64,000 nt of DNA from Paractinoplanes ferrugineus (GTDB lineage Bacteria; Actinomycetota; Actinomycetes; Mycobacteriales; Micromonosporaceae). The number at the start of each line of letters is the position of its first letter. The first letter of the stretch is position 1. Positions 55,758 through 63,839 of this stretch are shown one piece after another. The stretch lies in the NCBI RefSeq assembly GCF_016862195.1, contig NZ_BOMM01000052.1, forward strand, positions 124,001 to 188,000, in the 5' to 3' direction. A program made the translations under genes and the position numbers. A model generated the notes under the pieces. It was not told the DNA's origin. It searched no databases and was given only the letters and a program-made list of their open reading frames with translations.

Positions 55758-56584
55758 TCAACCTCGCCGTCATCGCCAGCGTCCCGCACCTGCACGACCT
55801 GTCTGCGCTCGGCTCCATCGACATGGCGCTGACCCACCTGGTCCTGACCAACGACGACTACGCCGACTATTTCCTCGCGCGGTCACGGGCTGGGGTGCGG
55901 ATCGTGCTCGACAACAGCGCCTACGAACTGGAAGCCGACACCGGCAAGGGTCTGAACGCCGGTGCCGTCCTCGCCGCAGCCGAGCGGATCGCCGCCACGG
56001 TGGTCATCTGTCAGGACGTCCTGTACGACGGCGCCGCCACCGTCGCCACCACCCGCTCCTTCCTGACCGAGGCAGCGGGCACACCGTACGAACTGATGGC
56101 GGTACCGCAGGGCCGTACCCGGGCCGAGTGGCTGGACTGCTATCGGCGCCTGGTCCAGATCCCCGGGGTGACCATGATCGGGCTCAGCAAGCTGTCCGTT
56201 CCACTCAGCTTCAACGCACCGGTCGCCGAGAGCCGCCTCGACTGCGTCAAAATCCTTTTACAGACGGGGGTTCCGTTACCGCTGCACCTGCTCGGCGGTG
56301 ACCGGTCGCTGCCCTGGGAACTGGCCGAACACCGCCACCGCGGCCATGACTCCGCCGTGGTCAGCAACGACTCATCTTTCGCGTTCTGGTATCCAGCCAC
56401 CGGTACACCCGTCGACGCAGGCGAAGGCCGGGCCGAGCGCGAAGCACCCGGAAAGCCGGACCTGATCTCGACCACCTTGAGCAGCGACGCCCTGGCGTTG
56501 GCCGCAGCCAACATTCGTATGCTGCGCGCCGCGGCCGGACTCAACACCGACGACCCGAACCACCGCGAGCGGCAGGCCGCGTGA
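55754..56584 (+). CDS. TGT/DpdA-like base-exchange protein
   Basis: 276 residues with a TIM-barrel pattern: IVLDNSAYELE (50-60), VVICQDVLYDG, MAVPQGRTRAEW and MIGLSKLSVP resemble the tRNA-guanine transglycosylase superfamily forms found in phages and dpd clusters, which insert 7-deazaguanines into DNA or RNA. It is shorter than bacterial TGT (about 370) and lacks its zinc site. ATG overlaps the glycosylase stop (ATGA), GAGGAGG upstream. Confidence 0.65.
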   Translation: MINLAVIASVPHLHDLSALGSIDMALTHLVLTNDDYADYFLARSRAGVRIVLDNSAYELEADTGKGLNAGAVLAAAERIAATVVICQDVLYDGAATVATTRSFLTEAAGTPYELMAVPQGRTRAEWLDCYRRLVQIPGVTMIGLSKLSVPLSFNAPVAESRLDCVKILLQTGVPLPLHLLGGDRSLPWELAEHRHRGHDSAVVSNDSSFAFWYPATGTPVDAGEGRAEREAPGKPDLISTTLSSDALALAAANIRMLRAAAGLNTDDPNHRERQAA

Positions 56585-56979
56585 TGCCGACCTCGACATT
56601 CATCCAGATCGGTGCGCAGGTGGACGGACTGCACCACTGGCCCGGCGCCGCCGCACCCGAGGAATACCTCGGCACACCACATCGCCACCTGTTCGTCGTC
56701 ACGGTGGAGCTGCAGGTCTTTCACGATGATCGCGAAATCGAGATCAACGCCGCAGCCCGATGGTTGACCGCATTGCTGCCCACCTTGGCCGACACGCCAC
56801 CAACGGGTGACGGTCCGATCGATTACGGGCCGCAAAGCTGCGAACGGCTCGCCGCCCGCGTCGCTGAGGCATTGAAACAACGCCACGGCGCCAACCGGGA
56901 CATCACCGTGACCGTTCTGGAAGACGGGCTGCTCGGCGCCGGGCTCACCTGGAAACCGGTTCCGGAGACGAGCCTATGA
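56584..56979 (+). CDS. QueD-like (PTPS fold) protein lacking the catalytic Cys
   Basis: 131 residues. LHHWPGA and TPHRHLFVV match the two His-bearing parts of the PTPS/QueD zinc site (His17 or 18, His33, His35). The catalytic Cys before the HxH motif of true QueD is absent. It probably binds a pterin-like or deazapurine substrate in a changed role. Starts at the stop of the TGT-like gene; last gene of the operon. Confidence 0.55.
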   Translation: MPTSTFIQIGAQVDGLHHWPGAAAPEEYLGTPHRHLFVVTVELQVFHDDREIEINAAARWLTALLPTLADTPPTGDGPIDYGPQSCERLAARVAEALKQRHGANRDITVTVLEDGLLGAGLTWKPVPETSL

Positions 56980-56987
56980 CCTGGCCG

Positions 56988-57491
56988 CTAAGCGAACACC
57001 GTGCGCCCTGCCGTAGGGATGCTCAGCATGGCGATGCCGTCACGCTCGAGCAGCTCATCGATCTCCGCCTGATCGAACTGGGCGACGCCCGCATCGTTAA
57101 GGATCCGCATGACCGTCGGGTGGGGACGCACGACCGCGGGGTCACCCTGCATGATCTCGCCGACCCCCTCGTCGGTGGTGGTCCGTGCGGGGAGCTCCAC
57201 CGGGCTATCGGCCAGGAACGCAAACATGATCACGTGGTAGGGGCCGTTGCGCGCTTGCCCGCGCATCTCGTACACGCCGGTCATGGTCACCTTGTCGATC
57301 CGGCACCCGGATTCCTCCAAGGTCTCGCGCCGCGCAGCGTCCGGCAGCGACTCCCCGAACTCGACCTGCCCGCCCGGCAACAGCCAATGTCCGGCGTAGG
57401 GGCCTCGCTCCTGATGGACGAACGTGATCGTCGCATCCGCGCCCGGCACGATCGCCAAAGCAGCTGTCCGCACCTTGTCGTAACCACTCAC
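56988..57491 (-). CDS. Nudix hydrolase
   Basis: 167 residues from a GTG with GGAGG 11 nt upstream. The Nudix box is complete: GGQVEFGESLPDAARRETLEESG. It should cleave a nucleoside diphosphate linked to another group, perhaps an unwanted modified or oxidised nucleotide. It is the only minus-strand gene between the two modification operons. Confidence 0.8.
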   Translation of the reverse strand: MSGYDKVRTAALAIVPGADATITFVHQERGPYAGHWLLPGGQVEFGESLPDAARRETLEESGCRIDKVTMTGVYEMRGQARNGPYHVIMFAFLADSPVELPARTTTDEGVGEIMQGDPAVVRPHPTVMRILNDAGVAQFDQAEIDELLERDGIAMLSIPTAGRTVFA

Positions 57492-57880
57492 CGGCTCTAT
57501 CGCCTCCACGCTGCGCGGCCCCGCCAAGACGCCGCTGCCTTACCGATCGGCCACTCTGCCGGTCGGCCCACGGCACGGTACACCCGCCGGCCCGCGCAGT
57601 CAGAAACCCGCTCGCAGGCCGGGCGACACACCACCCCAACGGTGGACGGCGCTGACCTCCGCCAGGCCGGGCCAGCCGCTGCTGTCGGCCTCCACCCAGC
57701 AAGGCCAGCGCCGTTCCCCTCGAGGACGACGTCCAGATGACCGCGGATTCACGACGGTGATGCGCCGTGCCAGCGACTTGGCCGCGTCACCGCTCCCTGC
57801 GCAACTGAGGCGGCTGATAGAGCCTCATCCCCGTCATCGGGCACTACACGCCCAGTGCAACCAGATCGAAGGGCGAGCGC
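57492..57880. other. Gene-free stretch between Nudix and sugar genes
   Basis: A 389-bp divergent intergenic region. No gene, repeat or copy of the phased ATTCCC module is seen; it must hold the promoters of the Nudix gene and the nucleotide-sugar pair. Confidence 0.5.
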
Positions 57881-58735
57881 ATGAAAGCCATCATCGCTGT
57901 CGGCGGCATCGGCAGCAGATTCTTCCCCATCGGGAAATCCGTCAGCAAAGCCATGATGCCTATCTTGAACAGGCCGGTCGTCGCCTACGCAATCGCCGAC
58001 TGCATAGCCGCCGGCGCCCACGAGATCGCGTTCGCCCCCACTCCGGGCGAGACCAGTAGACAGGTACAGCACTATCTCACCGAAGACCACGACCTGAAGG
58101 CGTTCTTCACCGCCCGAGGCTGGGACGCGAAATACGCCCCGCTCGCCGACCTGCACCACCAGGCCGAATTCACCTTTCTCGAACAGCCCCGCGACGGCCG
58201 CTACGGAACCGCGCTGCCCGTGATGCTCGCCGCCGAATTCATCGCTGACGACGACTTCCTCCTCACCGCGAGCGACGACCTGCTGCTCCGCACCGACGCA
58301 GGATCCGACCTCGCCGACCTCGCCGCCGCCCGGGCAGCCGCAGCGACACCCGGCGCGCTCGCCGCCGCCACCGTTCCGGGCGCGGACGCCCACCGGTACG
58401 GCGTCCTGAAGCCACGCCCCACCACCCACGGCCACCAGCTCCTCGACCAGCTGGTCGAGAAGCCCGACACCTACGATCAGCCCACCGCCTACATCAACAT
58501 CAGCCGAACCCTTCTCCCCGCCTCGGCGCTGGACTACTTCCTGAAGCTGAAACCGGCGGCGAACGGCGAATACCAGGCCACCGACGCCATCGATGCGTTC
58601 GCCCGCGACCATGACGTGCTGATACACCAGGTCACCGGGCAATACCACGACTGCGGCAGTCCTGCCGGCTGGCTCGCGGCCAACAACTCCGCAGCCCAGG
58701 CCCAAGGACTCAACCTGGCACCGACACCCCAGTAA
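57881..58735 (+). CDS. Sugar-1-phosphate nucleotidyltransferase (GalU-like)
   Basis: 284 residues. GGIGSRFFPIGKSVSKAMMPI is the UTP-glucose-1-phosphate uridylyltransferase start motif; a metal-binding SDDLLL and a late VEKPDTY follow. It should make a UDP- or dTDP-sugar, the substrate for the dehydrogenase gene 211 bp downstream. Good AAGGGCGAG site. Confidence 0.8.
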   Translation: MKAIIAVGGIGSRFFPIGKSVSKAMMPILNRPVVAYAIADCIAAGAHEIAFAPTPGETSRQVQHYLTEDHDLKAFFTARGWDAKYAPLADLHHQAEFTFLEQPRDGRYGTALPVMLAAEFIADDDFLLTASDDLLLRTDAGSDLADLAAARAAAATPGALAAATVPGADAHRYGVLKPRPTTHGHQLLDQLVEKPDTYDQPTAYINISRTLLPASALDYFLKLKPAANGEYQATDAIDAFARDHDVLIHQVTGQYHDCGSPAGWLAANNSAAQAQGLNLAPTPQ

Positions 58736-58946
58736 CTACACAAATGCCGCCCGGCCTGGCGTGCACCCGGGCCGACACCAGGACCTTCACCGGCGACTCG
58801 AATCCGTGCAACGTCGAGTTCGCATCCCGGCGGCGAAAGCGCGTCGAACCGGGTTGGGCTGATGTCGCAACGCAGCGGACCACCCCCACGATCATCGGCC
58901 CGAAACCTTCGCACTGCCCACCGCGCTGAACCTTGAGAGGAAGCAC

Positions 58947-60263
58947 ATGCAGAACCAGCACCTCCCGACTGTCGGCGTCGTCGGACTCGGCTACGTCGGG
59001 CTCACCCTCACCGCCGCGCTCGCCGACAAGGGTTACACCGTGCACGGCGCCGACATTTCACCCACCGTCATCGCCGCCTTGTCGCAGGGCCGCTCGTACA
59101 TCTTCGAACCCGGCGTCGATGACGCGCTGCGGACCCACGTCGGCCGAGGCATTCACGTCGGCACCAACCTCCCGCAAGACACCGTCGACGTGGCGGTGAT
59201 AAGCGTGTCCACCCCGGTCGACGACACCACCCACCGTCCGTACCTGGACAACCTCACCGCTGCTGCCCGCACGATCGGCGCCACCTGCCGGCCCGGCACC
59301 CTCGTCGTGGTTCGCAGCACTGTCCCGGTCGGCACCAGTCGCCGCCTGGTCCTTCCAGAGCTGCGCGCCGCCTGGGGCGACCAGGTCCGGTTGGTGATGG
59401 CACCCGAGCGCACCATCCAGGGTCAGGCACTGCGCGAGCTGGTCGAGCTGCCCCAAGTGATCGGCGGGCTCGACGAACAGAGTCTCCGGCTCGGCATCGC
59501 GTTCTTCGACGGCTTGGCCAGGACCGTCGTGCCGGTCTCCAGCATGGAGACCGCGGAGATGGTCAAGCTGTCCAACAACTGCCACACCGACCTGATCTAC
59601 GCGTTTGGCGCCGAGATCGCGCTGATCGCCGAGCAGAACGGCCTTGACCCCCTGGAGGTCATTCGCGCAGCCAACGTCGACTACCCGCGGCCCGATCTGT
59701 CCAAGCCCGGATACGTCGGCGGGGGCTGCCTCTCAAAAGACCCCTACATCATGATCAACAGCGCGGGCACCTACGAACCGTTCCTGGTCGGGCGGGCCCG
59801 GGAACTCAACGAGCATCTCCCCGCGCACGTCGCAGACACGATCGTCCGGATGCTCCGCGAGGCCCGCGGCGAGACCCGAGGTCTGCGGCTGGCGGTGCTC
59901 GGGTGGGCGTATAAGGGCTGGCCGCCCACCGACGACATGCGCGGCGCCGCGATCGAGATCATGATGCCGATCTTCGCGGCCGCCGGCATTACGGTCCTCG
60001 GCCACGACCCCATGGTCCCCGCCGACGTCATCCGCAACTACGGCGGCGAACCAGTCAGCCTCGACAAGGCGCTCACCGACACGGACGCCGTCCTGGTCAC
60101 CAACGACCATCCCGACTACCGCGCCATCGACATCACCACGATGCTCGGCGACGCCCGGCCCGCCTTGATCTACGACTCCTGGCGCAACCTGAACGCGGAC
60201 ACGATCACCGGACTCGGCATCCGCTACGCAGGACTCGGCTACGTGCCGGCGGCAACTGCATGA
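58947..60263 (+). CDS. Nucleotide-sugar 6-dehydrogenase (UDP-glucose or UDP-HexNAc type)
   Basis: 438 residues. VVGLGYVGLTL (NAD site), TVPVGTSRRLV, KLSNNCHTDLIYAFGAEIALIA, and GGGCLSKDPY with the catalytic Cys are complete. It oxidises the sugar C6 alcohol to a carboxylate with two NAD. RBS GAGAGGAAG. With the nucleotidyltransferase it should supply a nucleotide-linked uronic acid. Confidence 0.85.
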   Translation: MQNQHLPTVGVVGLGYVGLTLTAALADKGYTVHGADISPTVIAALSQGRSYIFEPGVDDALRTHVGRGIHVGTNLPQDTVDVAVISVSTPVDDTTHRPYLDNLTAAARTIGATCRPGTLVVVRSTVPVGTSRRLVLPELRAAWGDQVRLVMAPERTIQGQALRELVELPQVIGGLDEQSLRLGIAFFDGLARTVVPVSSMETAEMVKLSNNCHTDLIYAFGAEIALIAEQNGLDPLEVIRAANVDYPRPDLSKPGYVGGGCLSKDPYIMINSAGTYEPFLVGRARELNEHLPAHVADTIVRMLREARGETRGLRLAVLGWAYKGWPPTDDMRGAAIEIMMPIFAAAGITVLGHDPMVPADVIRNYGGEPVSLDKALTDTDAVLVTNDHPDYRAIDITTMLGDARPALIYDSWRNLNADTITGLGIRYAGLGYVPAATA

Positions 60264-60508
60264 CGAGCGTGCCGATGGCCGCCGTCGACTTCAGTGGCCT
60301 ACGAACTAGCGACGCAACTGTCCGCTGACGATCTGTGAGCCCAGCCCGCCATGACGGCGGACGTCGAGAACGACAGGAACGCCAGCCCTGCGTGCTGGCC
60401 CAGCAGCGCCAGGAGGCAGCCAAACTCCCCGGTATCGAGCGACCGTCCCGATCTACATACGAGGCGCAGACGCAGCTTCAACGCGGGTCGTGCAGGTCGC
60501 GGGGATTG

Positions 60509-60680
60509 ATTCCCCTCGAAATTCCCCTTGAATTCCCCAGCGGGTGGTCTTCCCCGACGAAACACGATGCGTGACTGTGGAGTGACACAGTGAAGGCTTC
60601 GAAATCGGGTCAAGGCGGGAACTGCCGAGCCCAATACATGCCCGCCGCGTTGACGGTTCCACCTATATCGGGAGGGGTCA
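60509..60680 (+). promoter_or_regulatory. Phased ATTCCC module, copy 2, and leader of FolE operon
   Basis: ATTCCCC repeats begin at 60509, 60521 and 60532 (12 and 11 bp). ATGCGTGA starts at 60567, and the perfect ACTGTG-N6-CACAGT dyad is at 60574-60591. An 89-nt leader conserved with copy 1 precedes the start. All internal distances match copy 1. The remainder of the 60264-60680 gap shows no gene. Confidence 0.75.
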
Positions 60681-61373
60681 ATGAAGGCCAATACTGAGAC
60701 CGCAGTCGAGGCGCCGCCGAACCTAGCGAGCCGCGAGCGCACCGAGCCTCCGGACAGTGCCCGGGCCGGCACGGCGGCGCTGGCGATGCCTGGCGCTGGT
60801 CTAGCTACCACGCCACTCGAGGTAGAGGACACTCTTGCCGCCAAGGCGGCGGCGCAGATGTTCGCCGCGCTCGGCGTCGATCTTGACCGGGAGCACCGCC
60901 TGGCTACGCCGCAGCGGTTCATCCGCGCATTGAGAGAGATGCTCACACCGCCACGGTTCGACCCGACGTCGTTCGAGAACGCTGACGGCTACGACGAGTT
61001 CGTCGTCGTGGAGGCGGTGCCGTTTTTCAGCCTCTGCGAGCATCACGTCCTGCCGTTCGTCGGCACGGCCACCATCGCTTACCTGCCGGACGCCCGGATC
61101 GTCGGGCTGTCCAAGATGGCGTGGGTGGTCCAGTTGTTCGCCCGGCAGTTGCAGGTGCAAGAGCGGATGACCGGGCAGATCGCCGACTGGATCGGCGAGC
61201 ACCTGCAACCACGGGGCGTCGGGGTGCAACTGCGCGCGGAACACCTCTGCATGAGCCTGCGGGGAGCGCGCGCCACCGGAGCGGTCACCACAACGACGGC
61301 GCGACGCGGCGCACTCCTCGACGACCCCGAACGGCGCGACGAATGGCTGCGATTCCTGGCAGCCACCCGCTGA
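60681..61373 (+). CDS. folE: GTP cyclohydrolase I
   Basis: 230 residues with an unusual 48-residue N-terminal extension similar at its start to the PfkB protein. FSLCEHHVLPFVG (zinc Cys119, His122) and RAEHLCMSLRGA (second Cys) are the family motifs. It converts GTP to dihydroneopterin triphosphate, the first step of 7-deazaguanine synthesis. RBS GGAGGGG. Confidence 0.9.
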   Translation: MKANTETAVEAPPNLASRERTEPPDSARAGTAALAMPGAGLATTPLEVEDTLAAKAAAQMFAALGVDLDREHRLATPQRFIRALREMLTPPRFDPTSFENADGYDEFVVVEAVPFFSLCEHHVLPFVGTATIAYLPDARIVGLSKMAWVVQLFARQLQVQERMTGQIADWIGEHLQPRGVGVQLRAEHLCMSLRGARATGAVTTTTARRGALLDDPERRDEWLRFLAATR

Positions 61374-61416
61374 GGGTCGGGCGATCCGTTCTTCTCTGCG
61401 GTGAAAGGAAACCACA

Positions 61417-61800
61417 GTGGGACACACGATCGGCAAGAGCTTCACCTTCGAGGCAAGCCACCAGTTGCCTGGTCTGCCGGAAGGCCACAAGTGCGGGCGC
61501 TTGCACGGCCACAACTACTCCATCGAGGTCACGCTGGCCGCTGACGGACTCGTCGAGCCGGGATTTGTCACCGACTTCGGCGACCTGGCACCGTTCAAGA
61601 GCTACCTGGAGGAAACGTTCGACCACCGTCATCTGAACGACGCCATGGTGACGGCGCCGACCAGCGAGAACCTTGCCGAATGCCTGGCAGGATGGTTCAT
61701 CAGCAATGTTGAGCCTGAGATCCCGGGCACTCTGGTCGCCGTCCGGGTCAGCGAGACGCCGTCGTCGTGGGCCGAATATCGGCCGGGTCGAGAATCATGA
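61417..61800 (+). CDS. queD: 6-carboxytetrahydropterin synthase
   Basis: 127 residues. FEASHQLPG with His15, HKCGRLHGHNY with Cys26, His30 and His32, and FDHRHLND are complete, so it should be active. It makes 6-carboxy-tetrahydropterin from the FolE product. GTG start with AAAGGAAA. Confidence 0.9.
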   Translation: MGHTIGKSFTFEASHQLPGLPEGHKCGRLHGHNYSIEVTLAADGLVEPGFVTDFGDLAPFKSYLEETFDHRHLNDAMVTAPTSENLAECLAGWFISNVEPEIPGTLVAVRVSETPSSWAEYRPGRES

Positions 61801-62510
61801 CCACCTCCACGCCCGGCCAATCGCGCGTGCTCCAGGTCGCCGAACTGTTCGGCCCGACGTTTCAGGGCGAGGGTCCTTCCTGTGGACAGCGTGCGCTTTT
61901 CGTACGCCTCTCCGGCTGCAACCTCGACTGCGGCTGGTGCGACACCCCGTACACCTGGGACTGGGAACGCTTCAGCCGCGACAAGCAGACCGTTGACATG
62001 CCCCTTGCCGCAATCGCCTCCTGGGCGGCCGGCCTTGACACAGACCTGATAGTCATCACCGGCGGCGAACCCATGATCCAACATCGGCGCCTGCGGGAAC
62101 TAGCGGCCGAACTGGTTGCCGGCGGGCACCGCGTTGAGCTGGAGACCAACGGCACCATTGCGCCGGACGCAGCGCTGCTCGAAGTGATCAGCGCCTTCAA
62201 TGTGTCACCGAAGCTGAACGGATCCGGTATCCCTGAGCAACGCCGGTTGCGCCGCCAAGCGCTGGCTGCCTTTCGTGACTGCGGCAAGGCCGAGTTCAAA
62301 TTCGTCATCACCGGCCCGGCCGATATCGAGGAGCTGGTACAGCTACAAACCGAGCTGTCCCTGCAGCGGGTATGGGTCATGCCGGAGGGCACCACCGAGG
62401 CGTCAGTCCTCGCCGGCCTGCGAGAGCTCGCCGAGCCGGCCCTGACCCACGGCTGGAACCTCACCAGCCGTCTACACGTGCTGCTGTGGGGTGATGAACG
62501 TGGCCGCTGA
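61797..62510 (+). CDS. queE: 7-carboxy-7-deazaguanine synthase (radical SAM)
   Basis: 237 residues. GPTFQGEGPSCGQRALFVRL and the Fe-S motif CNLDCGWCD (Cys41, 45, 48) plus VITGGEP are the QueE signature. It forms 7-carboxy-7-deazaguanine (CDG). ATG overlaps the queD stop by ATGA. No QueC follows in the window. Confidence 0.9.
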   Translation: MTTSTPGQSRVLQVAELFGPTFQGEGPSCGQRALFVRLSGCNLDCGWCDTPYTWDWERFSRDKQTVDMPLAAIASWAAGLDTDLIVITGGEPMIQHRRLRELAAELVAGGHRVELETNGTIAPDAALLEVISAFNVSPKLNGSGIPEQRRLRRQALAAFRDCGKAEFKFVITGPADIEELVQLQTELSLQRVWVMPEGTTEASVLAGLRELAEPALTHGWNLTSRLHVLLWGDERGR

Positions 62511-62991
62511 CGTGCCCCCGATCATTCTGCCCTGGCACGACCTGGCCGCGACGATCAAGGAAATCGCCGCGAAGGTACGCGACGACGGCAGCCCCGACGT
62601 GGTGGTGGGCATCCTGCGCGGAGGAATGGTTCCCGCAACCGTGTTCGCGCACGCCCTTGCCGTGCGCACCGTCCGCGCCGTAGAGGTCCTGCACACCACC
62701 AGCGACACCCTGAACGCCGCCAAGACCGAAGCGCCGCAGGTAGCGAACCCCGCCAGCCTCGGCGATCTCGCCGGCCGCGACGTCCTCGTCGTCGACGACA
62801 TCGCCGGCTCCGGCGGCACGATGGCCTACTCAACAAAGCTGGTTACCCAAGCCGGCGCCACCCGCGTCCGCAGCGCTGTCTGCATCGTCAATGCCGGCAA
62901 CTGGCAAGGCCCGCAGACTCCCGAAGAGACGCTGACCTACATCGGCACCACCGTCGAAGGATGGGTGATCTTCCCGTGGGAAAATCAATGA
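62494..62991 (+). CDS. Phosphoribosyltransferase
   Basis: 165 residues. VVVGILRGGMVPA and DVLVVDDIAGSGGTM (PRPP-binding loop) place it in the xanthine/hypoxanthine phosphoribosyltransferase-like group. In the deazapurine antibiotic pathways a comparable enzyme joins the base to ribose phosphate. It overlaps queE by 17 bases, so CDG or a relative is a likely substrate. GTG 62491 is another start. Confidence 0.8.
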   Translation: MNVAADVPPIILPWHDLAATIKEIAAKVRDDGSPDVVVGILRGGMVPATVFAHALAVRTVRAVEVLHTTSDTLNAAKTEAPQVANPASLGDLAGRDVLVVDDIAGSGGTMAYSTKLVTQAGATRVRSAVCIVNAGNWQGPQTPEETLTYIGTTVEGWVIFPWENQ

Positions 62992-63839
62992 CCACCGCCA
63001 TCACCTCGGCCCCCGAGGGGGACGGCGCACTCAGTACAACCCGACCGGGCACCCCGATGATCGGCCCGTACTCGATCAACCAGATGGACGACTTCTACAC
63101 CGCCATCCCCACGGGCGAAGTCAAACCATCGGGCATCATGAACCTGGCCCAGCGGCTCTACATCGCCGAGCGCTGCCCAGCCGGGGCCAAGGTGGTCGAC
63201 ATCTGCTGCGGCCGAGGGCTGCAACTGCCGACGCTCTACCGGTACGCGCCCGGGTTGCAGCAGTACGTCGGGCTGGACCTGGCGGCCGGCAACATCGCCG
63301 AGGCTCGCGCTCGCATCGCGCACCTCGATGCTCACTACGGGCTGCAGCGGTTCCCGATCGAGTTCGTCGAGTGCGACGTCTCTGATCCGTGGCCTACTGC
63401 TGCGGTAGGTGACGGTTTCGACGTCGCCGTCTACACCTCCGCGCTGGAGCACCTGCCGCGGGAACTGGCGATCGCCAGCCTCCAGCATGCCGCGGCGGCG
63501 CTGCGACCTGGCGGAGTCCTCTACCTGTCGACCCCGGAGACGCCCGGCCTGGCGCCGCGGCCGCTGCAATACCGGGTGCACGTCTACGAATGGAACAGTG
63601 CCGAACTCGAGCCGATCCTGGCCGAGTGCGGGCTGGTAGTGCAGGAGAAGGTCGGCCTGCTGCCCCCGTCGCCCGACGAGACATCCGCAGCGCTGGCTGA
63701 GGAATTCGGTGAGGGCGCCCGAACGTGGTACCAGCGGCTCCGCGAAACCGTGTCACCTGCGCTGCTGGACACGGTAGCTGCTGCCGCAGTCCCGCGGGCG
63801 GCGACGGAAATGCTGTACGTATGCCGGCGCCCGGCCTGA
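62988..63839 (+). CDS. Class I SAM-dependent methyltransferase
   Basis: 283 residues. VVDICCGRGLQLPTL (SAM motif I), YVGLDLAAGNI, and FDVAVYTSALEHL fit a UbiE-type enzyme. Coupled by ATGA to the phosphoribosyltransferase, last gene of this operon in view. It may methylate the deazapurine carboxylate or ribose. The remaining 161 bp of the window show no gene. Confidence 0.8.
   Translation: MTTAITSAPEGDGALSTTRPGTPMIGPYSINQMDDFYTAIPTGEVKPSGIMNLAQRLYIAERCPAGAKVVDICCGRGLQLPTLYRYAPGLQQYVGLDLAAGNIAEARARIAHLDAHYGLQRFPIEFVECDVSDPWPTAAVGDGFDVAVYTSALEHLPRELAIASLQHAAAALRPGGVLYLSTPETPGLAPRPLQYRVHVYEWNSAELEPILAECGLVVQEKVGLLPPSPDETSAALAEEFGEGARTWYQRLRETVSPALLDTVAAAAVPRAATEMLYVCRRPA

Noticed and set aside
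60592-60680. preQ1 riboswitch in the FolE leader
   Set aside because: No A-rich tail or C-rich loop of known preQ1 aptamers is visible; a different structured leader remains possible.
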